Assembly (NCBI GenBank): GCA_028285205.1
Contig: JANQQA010000017.1
Coordinates: forward strand, 1 to 41,144
Origin: Bythopirellula sp.
Lineage (GTDB): Bacteria > Planctomycetota > Planctomycetia > Pirellulales > Lacipirellulaceae
DNA: 41,144 nt
Direction of reading: 5' to 3'
Part shown: positions 35,926 through 41,144 of the stretch, piece by piece
How positions within the stretch are numbered: position 1 is the first letter of the stretch
Layout of the letters: every line of letters starts with the position of its first letter
Program-made: the position numbers and the translations under genes
The notes under the pieces: model-generated
Database searches by the model: none
The model's input: the letters and a program-made list of their open reading frames with translations, nothing else
What the model was told of the DNA's origin: nothing

Positions 35926-35959
35926 AAAAAGAGATCGCCACGAAGGACGATCTCTTTTT
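35926..35959. terminator. Bidirectional intrinsic terminator
   Basis: AAAAAGAGATCG at 35926-35937 pairs perfectly with CGATCTCTTTTT at 35948-35959 around a ten-base loop, giving an A-run before and a T-run after the stem. It lies between two convergent genes, 47 bases after the reductase stop and 43 bases past the PEP-CTERM stop, so it can end both transcripts. Confidence 0.9.
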
Positions 35960-36002
35960 GGAGTCTAGATTGTTCCCGGTTGCCCAGGAAGGTACGCCGC
36001 AG

Positions 36003-36779
36003 TTAGCTGCGACGGCGGCTGCCGGCTACGGCTACAAAGCCGAGGGCGGCAAGCGCGATGCTCGTCGGTTCTGGAATCACGATGTCGACGTCAACATCGA
36101 AATCTTTCTTGAAGATTCCAGCTACCGAACCAGGCGTCGACAACGCGGTCAACGTGTTGTTGATGCGGGCAGTAAGTCTAGTTGCACCCAGGACGAACGA
36201 CTCGCCAGCATCGGTCAACGCTTGGTTGAGGTCAAAGTCGAGTGACAGATCCCAAATGCCGACGGTGGTCGGAGGATTATTCAGCGTAACGTTAGTAACG
36301 TCGGAAAGGACAATTGGAGCAATCGGCGAGCCGTCTACTTCGAGAATGCGAAGCTCAAACACATTTAGTGTCGCGGACACTTGTGCTTGGCCGTTGCCAA
36401 GTGATTGCATAGCGTAATCGCCACCTTCGGAGAAGCTGATGTCGCTGATGGCGCCAGCCCCCGGTTTTGCCCGAATCTCAAGATTCAAGAACCCATCGGT
36501 CAGATCGGCGGTACCGCCACCCGCTTGCGCACTAAAGCCGAGGCTAGGATTCGGTGAACCTGGCTCGAAAAAGGCGAGATCGTCACCGATTACAACGGGA
36601 GCACCGTAGAGAGGTACGGGATCCGTCGAAGTTTCTGTGACATTAATGTAAGCAACGCTGGGACCCATCACCATGCCATGGTTGATCGTGCCGGCGTTAA
36701 CGAGAGTTACTGCACATGCAGCAACCATGAGCGCAGCTACAGCCTGCGCTGAGAAAGTTCGCAAAGTTGTCTTAAACAT
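36003..36779 (-). CDS. Secreted PEP-CTERM-sorted protein
   Basis: The 258-residue protein has an N-terminal signal peptide (about residues 10-29, ending AGTINHG) and a C-terminal sorting tail: IPEPTSIALAALGFVAVAGSRRR, that is a Pro-Glu-Pro motif, a hydrophobic helix and a basic end. Exosortase/EpsH systems process such tails and attach the protein to the cell surface or exopolysaccharide. The middle is beta-rich and low in Cys, without an enzyme motif. GGAG lies about 11 bases before the ATG. A 16-bp palindrome about 90 bases upstream may regulate it. No exosortase gene is in the window. Confidence 0.88.
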   Translation of the reverse strand: MFKTTLRTFSAQAVAALMVAACAVTLVNAGTINHGMVMGPSVAYINVTETSTDPVPLYGAPVVIGDDLAFFEPGSPNPSLGFSAQAGGGTADLTDGFLNLEIRAKPGAGAISDISFSEGGDYAMQSLGNGQAQVSATLNVFELRILEVDGSPIAPIVLSDVTNVTLNNPPTTVGIWDLSLDFDLNQALTDAGESFVLGATRLTARINNTLTALSTPGSVAGIFKKDFDVDVDIVIPEPTSIALAALGFVAVAGSRRRS

Positions 36780-37183
36780 TAGATCTAGACTCCGAAGATG
36801 AAAACCACTTGTTGCTTCTTGTTAAGTGCCCCTGCAACAGATGAGGTGCTGCCCAGTGCTAGCATTAGTCTGTAGCTACAGACCCTCTGCTAACAGGTGC
36901 GATTCTAAGCGTGGATTAATGGGCAAGCAATCGTTTTGTGAGAATTTTCTCGATATTTTGTCTGTGCCGACCTCGCGGGTCGTCATGAAACCCTCCTGTG
37001 GTGGGGCTGTTCCGGTCACGTAAGTCGCGAAATGGAAAGTGGTTAGGGCAACACACCATTGCGCCATCAAGGTCATCCGGGGCCGCCCAACTTGCCAGAA
37101 ATTTTTTGCGGCCATTGTTAAGAAACGGCAAATACTTAAGTCGGATTGTGGCAGTTATCGGCTGAAAGCCGCGGCTCGCTGAA
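36780..37183. promoter_or_regulatory. Intergenic region upstream of the PEP-CTERM gene
   Basis: These 404 bases between the PEP-CTERM gene and the acyl-CoA dehydrogenase (both minus) hold a perfect 16-bp palindrome at 36868-36883 (separate entry). Short open frames on both strands (65-79 codons) have no family match or good ribosome site. I see no RNA gene. Confidence 0.4.
36868..36883. promoter_or_regulatory. Perfect 16-bp palindrome, candidate operator
   Basis: GTCTGTAGCTACAGAC is its own reverse complement over all 16 bases. It lies 88 bases before the start of the PEP-CTERM gene. A symmetric site of this size suits a dimeric regulator. No regulator gene is adjacent. Confidence 0.45.
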
Positions 37184-39106
37184 CTAAGCCGTCTCGTAGC
37201 GCATCATGATTTCATCAGGATCTAGGTCCGCGATGCTGGTGAAGTGGCCATCGACAATGGCCTCGCCGAGCTTCGTTACTTGCTTGTAATAGCGATTTGA
37301 AGCGCGTTTTCCTGTGAGTTTCTGCGTCAGCTCCTGACACATGATGTCGGCTGCATCACGGACGATTTCGTCGGACTGCCGCGCCGCGTAAAGGCTGGTG
37401 CAGAGAATCGTAATCAGGTCTTGGCAGCGACCCGAGAGTTCCGCCATGCGGCACTGACGATCGGCCAGCGCAAGCTGAAACTTGCTCATCGTTTGGCTGA
37501 TTTCCAACGCCATTCGTTGTAGTTGCGTGCAGGCGAATTCCGCGTGTCGGGCGAGGCTGGCAGGCATACTGGGGAGTTGGCTGTTGGCGGTTGGCAACAA
37601 TCGCTGTGCGACCATCCACTTAGCATAGGGGAGGGCAACTCCCATCAGCGTCCAGGCGTGCATCGGGTTGAGCGGATTCGGCTTCTTGATTCCCGCCGCT
37701 GCAAGTGCTTTTCCGATCGGCTCGAAGTATGTCTTACCGTGATCTTTGACCAGCGACTTGAAGAAGGCCATGCCGAGCATCTCGCCTTCGCCCTCGTAAA
37801 TACACGGAGCAAGATATTCGTGTACGTTGTCCCCGAGCAGGTGACCATGGAGGAATGATCTACCGCCATGAGTCTTCATGAACAGTTCGATGGCGGCATG
37901 CTTCTGTGCCTCGCTGCCGAAGATCTTGGCGATGATGCATTCCATTTCACCCCGATAACCACGATCGATCAGCCCAGCACACCAATGGGTGAGCGCATCG
38001 CAGGCGGTAATTAGACCCGCCAGCTGGCCGAGTCGACGCTGCACAAGTTCGCGGTTGGCAATCGGTGCGCTGTAGGTGACGCGGAATTTGGCCCAAGGAA
38101 TCATGCTCGCCATCATGATTCGCATCGTCCCTGCCGCGTTAGCACACAACGAAACCCGCCCCAGATTCAGTCCGTGGTAAGCGATCGTCAGGCCGTTGCC
38201 CTTGGTGGGGACCAGCAGATTCTCCTTGGGAACCCGTAGATCCTTGAAAATAAGCCCCTGGTTGTAGGTGTGCTTCAGCGCCCACAGTCCGTATCTGCGG
38301 AGCTGGAAGTGCTCGTTTTCTTCGTTCGGCAAGTCGACGATCAGAACCGCCGGTTTCGAATCGACAATGCAGACCAGTCCGATCGTCCGCCCCGGAACGA
38401 CGTTGGTGATAAACAGCTTCTCGCCGTTGACGACGTAGCTATCGCCGTCCAGCACGGCTTCCGTTCTGAGCTGGGTGAGATCGCTCCCGGCACAGGGCTC
38501 TGTCAGCGCGAAGGCGCTCAGGCGCGAGCCGTCAGCCAGCCCTGGTAGAAATCGCTGCTTTTGCTCGGCGTTGCCAAACGTTCGCACCGGATCAACAGCC
38601 CCAATGCAGCCATGCACGGAGGCGAGTCCCGCAATCGTGGGATCCGCCATCGCCATGCGAGTGAGAAAAGGAGCAAAGCAGGAAAATGGTGTCCCCAGCC
38701 CGCCGTATTCGCGGTCAACCAGCAGTCCCCAATAGCCCACGGCTGCCAGATCCTGCATGACTTCGGGGGTGATCTTGCCGTTTTGGTCCAACACCGTGTT
38801 GGCCGATCGATGCCGCCGGACGGTGGCGATCGAGTCGTCCATCACCTGTTGGATATCAGCCGGTGTCGTTGTCGGCTCGACCTGAAACAGGTCTACCGGC
38901 ACGCCACGATTCCACACGGCCTGGTGCGCGGGACTATTGACGGTCTGATACTGCGGCGCGAACAGTGCCTCGACCTGATCGTCGGCCTTGTCGATGGCGC
39001 CGGTACGCCGCGCTTCGTCTTCACTCTTACCGCCCAGCTTGAGCGCGGTTTCAGCGAACGAGATTTCGTGATCGGTATTTGTTGGTGTGGGGGCGTCGGT
39101 ACTCAT
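37184..39106 (-). CDS. Acyl-CoA dehydrogenase family protein with extended termini
   Basis: The 640 residues include the acyl-CoA dehydrogenase core at about 90-460: VGYWGLLVDREYGGLG, SVHGCIGAVDPVRTFG, FALTEPCAGSDL, NGEKLFITN and GLNLGRVSLCANAAG. Glu438 in IYEGEGEML is at the place of the catalytic base of the medium-chain enzyme (YEG-T in most; here Glu-Gly-Glu follows). The family oxidises acyl-CoA to enoyl-CoA with FAD. Beyond the usual 380-400 residues there is an N-terminal part of about 90 residues and a C-terminal helical part of about 180, as in larger very-long-chain-like members. It is divergent from the M29 gene, 204 bases away, and has no beta-oxidation partners nearby. Confidence 0.92.
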   Translation of the reverse strand: MSTDAPTPTNTDHEISFAETALKLGGKSEDEARRTGAIDKADDQVEALFAPQYQTVNSPAHQAVWNRGVPVDLFQVEPTTTPADIQQVMDDSIATVRRHRSANTVLDQNGKITPEVMQDLAAVGYWGLLVDREYGGLGTPFSCFAPFLTRMAMADPTIAGLASVHGCIGAVDPVRTFGNAEQKQRFLPGLADGSRLSAFALTEPCAGSDLTQLRTEAVLDGDSYVVNGEKLFITNVVPGRTIGLVCIVDSKPAVLIVDLPNEENEHFQLRRYGLWALKHTYNQGLIFKDLRVPKENLLVPTKGNGLTIAYHGLNLGRVSLCANAAGTMRIMMASMIPWAKFRVTYSAPIANRELVQRRLGQLAGLITACDALTHWCAGLIDRGYRGEMECIIAKIFGSEAQKHAAIELFMKTHGGRSFLHGHLLGDNVHEYLAPCIYEGEGEMLGMAFFKSLVKDHGKTYFEPIGKALAAAGIKKPNPLNPMHAWTLMGVALPYAKWMVAQRLLPTANSQLPSMPASLARHAEFACTQLQRMALEISQTMSKFQLALADRQCRMAELSGRCQDLITILCTSLYAARQSDEIVRDAADIMCQELTQKLTGKRASNRYYKQVTKLGEAIVDGHFTSIADLDPDEIMMRYETA

Positions 39107-39310
39107 CTTTTGGCCTGGGTTTGAGTCAACGGCACTTGGATTGGTCCAACTTAATTATACCCGATGCAGCGGCGTTAGCCGTTGTGAGAAGTGTCCAGGA
39201 GCTTTATCATTTTTGCGAAGATTCCAATTATTTGTGGGCATCTCGGTGCACGGTCGCTGCCAACATTTCATTACTATGCGAACATCATTGCTCCTGCGTA
39301 AGGCATTGCC

Positions 39311-40423
39311 ATGAACGATCCTCGAATTGATCAACTCGCAAATCTGCTCCTCGACCACAGCTGCAAGATTACCAAGAACGAGAAAATCTTGATCGAGGCC
39401 TTCGACTTGCCGGAGCCCAATCTGGTATGCGCATTGGTCGAAGGCGCGGCCGCTCGCGGCGCGATTCCTCTGGTCTCGACCAAGAACAATGCGGTACTAC
39501 GATCGCTGTATCAGACGGCAACCGAGGAAAGCATGAAGGCGGCCGCCGAGTTCGAAGGGGCGCGCATGCACTCGTGCCAAGCCTATGTGGGTATCCGCGG
39601 GGCGGCTAATAGTAGTCAGTTTGCCGACGTCCTCCACCCGCAGATGGATCTCTACCAAACGCATTGGTGGAAGCCCGTGCATGGTTCGATTCGCGTGCCG
39701 GACACCAAATGGGTCGTGCTGCGCTATCCAACCGACTCGTTCGCGCAGGCGGCGAACATGAGTACGGCGGCGTTCGAAGACTTTTACTTCGATGTCTGTA
39801 CTGCCGACTACGCGGCGATGGGCAAAGCACAGGAGCCGCTGGTGGCGCGGATGGAGGCGGCAGATCGAGTAAAGATCGTAGCGCCCGGAACGGAATTGGA
39901 GTTTTCGATCAAAGATATCCCCGTGATCCCGTGCCATGGCGAACGCAATATTCCCGATGGCGAAGTATTCACTGCGCCGGTCCGCGACAGTATCAACGGC
40001 GTGATCCGCTTCAACACGCAATCACGCTACCAGGGAACCGTGTTCGACAATATCGAGTTTGAGTTTAAGGACGGTCAGATCATTCGTGCCGACGCGTCCG
40101 AGAAGAAGAAGCTCAATGAGATTCTCGACAGTGACGCGGGCGCGCGCTATTGCGGTGAGTTCGCGATCGGTACCAACAACCGAGTTCGCCACCCAATGCT
40201 CGACACACTGTTTGATGAGAAGATCGGAGGTAGCTTTCACCTCACACCCGGGCAGGCCTACGAAGACGCTTACAACGACAACGACAGCCGCATCCATTGG
40301 GACTTGGTGCTGATTCAGCGGGACGACTATGGCGGTGGCGAAATCTGGTTCGATGGCGAACTGCTACGCAAAGACGGACTCTTTGTGCCCGCTGATTTGC
40401 AGGCATTGAACGCGGGATTGTAA
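39311..40423 (+). CDS. M29-family (AmpS/thermophilic) aminopeptidase
   Basis: The 370-residue protein matches the M29 leucyl aminopeptidases. Metal-ligand candidates stand in order: Glu218 in NIPDGEVFTAP, Glu283 in CGEFAIGTN, His310 in SFHLTPGQAY, and His329 and Asp331 in RIHWDLV; Tyr317 is the likely catalytic tyrosine. The N-terminal domain has the usual ANLLLDHSCKITKNEKILIEA. It has no signal peptide and should be a cytoplasmic dimeric exopeptidase with two metal ions. A twin-dyad hairpin region begins 12 bases after the stop. Confidence 0.92.
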   Translation: MNDPRIDQLANLLLDHSCKITKNEKILIEAFDLPEPNLVCALVEGAAARGAIPLVSTKNNAVLRSLYQTATEESMKAAAEFEGARMHSCQAYVGIRGAANSSQFADVLHPQMDLYQTHWWKPVHGSIRVPDTKWVVLRYPTDSFAQAANMSTAAFEDFYFDVCTADYAAMGKAQEPLVARMEAADRVKIVAPGTELEFSIKDIPVIPCHGERNIPDGEVFTAPVRDSINGVIRFNTQSRYQGTVFDNIEFEFKDGQIIRADASEKKKLNEILDSDAGARYCGEFAIGTNNRVRHPMLDTLFDEKIGGSFHLTPGQAYEDAYNDNDSRIHWDLVLIQRDDYGGGEIWFDGELLRKDGLFVPADLQALNAGL

Positions 40424-40435
40424 CGCGTTGGCCAC

Positions 40436-40493
40436 GTGAAAACTTTCACGAAGACGTAAATCATGCGGCTCCTACGCATGTGAAAGTTTTCAC
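40436..40493. repeat. Twin palindromes forming a large inverted repeat
   Basis: GTGAAAACTTTCAC at 40436-40449 and GTGAAAGTTTTCAC at 40480-40493 are exact reverse complements, 30 bases apart, and each is itself a dyad (GTGAAA-N2-TTTCAC). Between them CATGCG and CGCATG make an inner stem. As RNA this is a long hairpin followed by ATTCATTTTTGG, which could end the aminopeptidase transcript. As DNA it is two copies of one symmetric site upstream of the CBS gene. Both readings are open. Confidence 0.7.
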
Positions 40494-40679
40494 AATTCAT
40501 TTTTGGTTGATTTGCTATTCGGCCGTGGCGATTCAATGGTATGCTTGGTGTGTCGCCAGCGAAGGCGATGACTTATCCGGCACGATTGCTTTTCTCACCA
40601 GCTCACTTTGTTCTGCCCTAAGCTCGTCTGCATTGGGCTTTCCGGCATTGAAGTGAGTGACTACTGCGGAGCGCCTAAA

Positions 40680-41144
40680 ATGAATCACCTCACCGCGCGC
40701 GATTTCATGACCAAGAAACTCGTCACGCTAAGTCCAGAGATGGACGTCATCGACGGGGTGCAGCGATTGCTGAAGAACAGAATCTCTGGTGCGCCGGTCG
40801 TCGACTCCGACGGTAAGTTCGTGGGCGTGTTTTCTGAGAAGTGTGCCATGCAGGTGTTGCTCGATTCGGCATACGAGCAACTCCCCAGTAACGAAATCCG
40901 TCTGTTCATGGATACCGAACCGCAGACGATCGAGCCTGATACGCAGCTGCTTTCGATTGCGCAAGTCTTCTTGATCACGACCTATCGGCGGCTGCCGGTA
41001 CTGGAGGACGGACAACTCGTGGGGCAGGTGAGTCGCCGCGATGTGATGCGGGCAGCGCTCGACTTGCTGAAACTCGCCCCGAATCGAAAAGAAGGTCCCT
41101 CCTTGCTTTACCTAAGTGCCCTGGTCGAGCGAAACGACGCCCCA
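40680..41144 (+). CDS. Two-CBS-domain protein, 3' end cut by window
   Basis: An ATG at 40680 opens a frame that stays open for 155 codons to the window end. The sequence has two CBS domains: the first at about residues 5-62 (LTARDFMTKKLVTLSPEMDV, GAPVVDSDGKFVGVFSEKC), the second at about 75-133 (FMDTEPQTIEPDTQLLSIAQ, RRLPVLEDGQLVGQVSRRDVM). CBS pairs bind adenosine nucleotides and sense energy state. The protein continues past the edge, so it may be free-standing or have another domain. No clear promoter is seen besides the twin dyads about 190 bases upstream. Confidence 0.88.
   Translation, partial: MNHLTARDFMTKKLVTLSPEMDVIDGVQRLLKNRISGAPVVDSDGKFVGVFSEKCAMQVLLDSAYEQLPSNEIRLFMDTEPQTIEPDTQLLSIAQVFLITTYRRLPVLEDGQLVGQVSRRDVMRAALDLLKLAPNRKEGPSLLYLSALVERNDAP

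Noticed and set aside
36876..37115. A 79-codon minus-strand frame between the PEP-CTERM and acyl-CoA dehydrogenase genes
   Set aside because: No ribosome site, signal peptide or recognisable motif; it overlaps other short frames equally poor.

Overview
The window reads as a chromosomal segment of a planctomycete, most likely of the Pirellulales type. The grounds are the gene families: BlaI/M56 regulator pairs with very large extracytoplasmic C-termini, a DUF1559-like domain, a DUF1080 protein, a PEP-CTERM protein, a Ser/Thr kinase with a C-terminal membrane anchor, an 800-residue YidC, and many secreted proteins of unknown function. Coding density is high, GC looks to be about 55-60 %, and genes lie on both strands in short operons. 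I see no phage, insertion sequence, CRISPR array, toxin-antitoxin or restriction locus. The first and last genes are cut by the window edges.

Layout. 1-5.7 kb: a tripartite RND efflux system, with an outer-membrane lipoprotein (-, cut at base 1) divergent from adaptor and pump (+). 5.7-6.4 kb: a hairpin, tRNA-Leu(UAG) on the minus strand and a DUF971 protein. 6.3-12.0 kb: the most unusual part. A BlaI-type repressor with two tandem dyads in its own promoter overlaps an M56 (BlaR1-like) membrane metalloprotease. A second M56 gene follows, with only a 3' scrap of a second blaI in front of it; this second protease carries a DUF1559-like region, a Gly/Tyr tract and an ExbD/TolR-like domain. 12.1-18.5 kb (all -): a secreted M28 peptidase with two PDZ domains, mnmE, a yidC with a PDZ domain inside its periplasmic domain, and a metallophosphoesterase. 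18.9-22.8 kb: tsaB (+), then a kinase-hemL operon (-). 23-27 kb: three secreted or membrane-anchored proteins of unknown role (SH3-like, HEAT-like, unrecognised). 27.1-30.8 kb: a three-part MFS / PlsC acyltransferase / acyl-ACP ligase fusion. 30.9-34.8 kb: DUF1080 protein, a short A24 prepilin-peptidase-like protein without the second catalytic Asp motif, hemB, and a small possible DNA-binding protein overlapping a TauE/SafE transporter. 34.9-41.1 kb: an aldo/keto reductase, a bidirectional terminator, a PEP-CTERM protein, an acyl-CoA dehydrogenase, an M29 aminopeptidase and a truncated two-CBS-domain protein.

How the genes fit together. Most are housekeeping: tetrapyrrole synthesis (hemL, hemB), tRNA modification (mnmE, tsaB), membrane protein insertion (yidC), phospholipid repair (Aas-like fusion) and efflux. 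The regulatory interest is in the BlaI/M56 locus, where the repressor probably controls itself and the first protease, and perhaps the second protease by read-through. Gene calls rest on reading the translations and motifs; no database search was possible.
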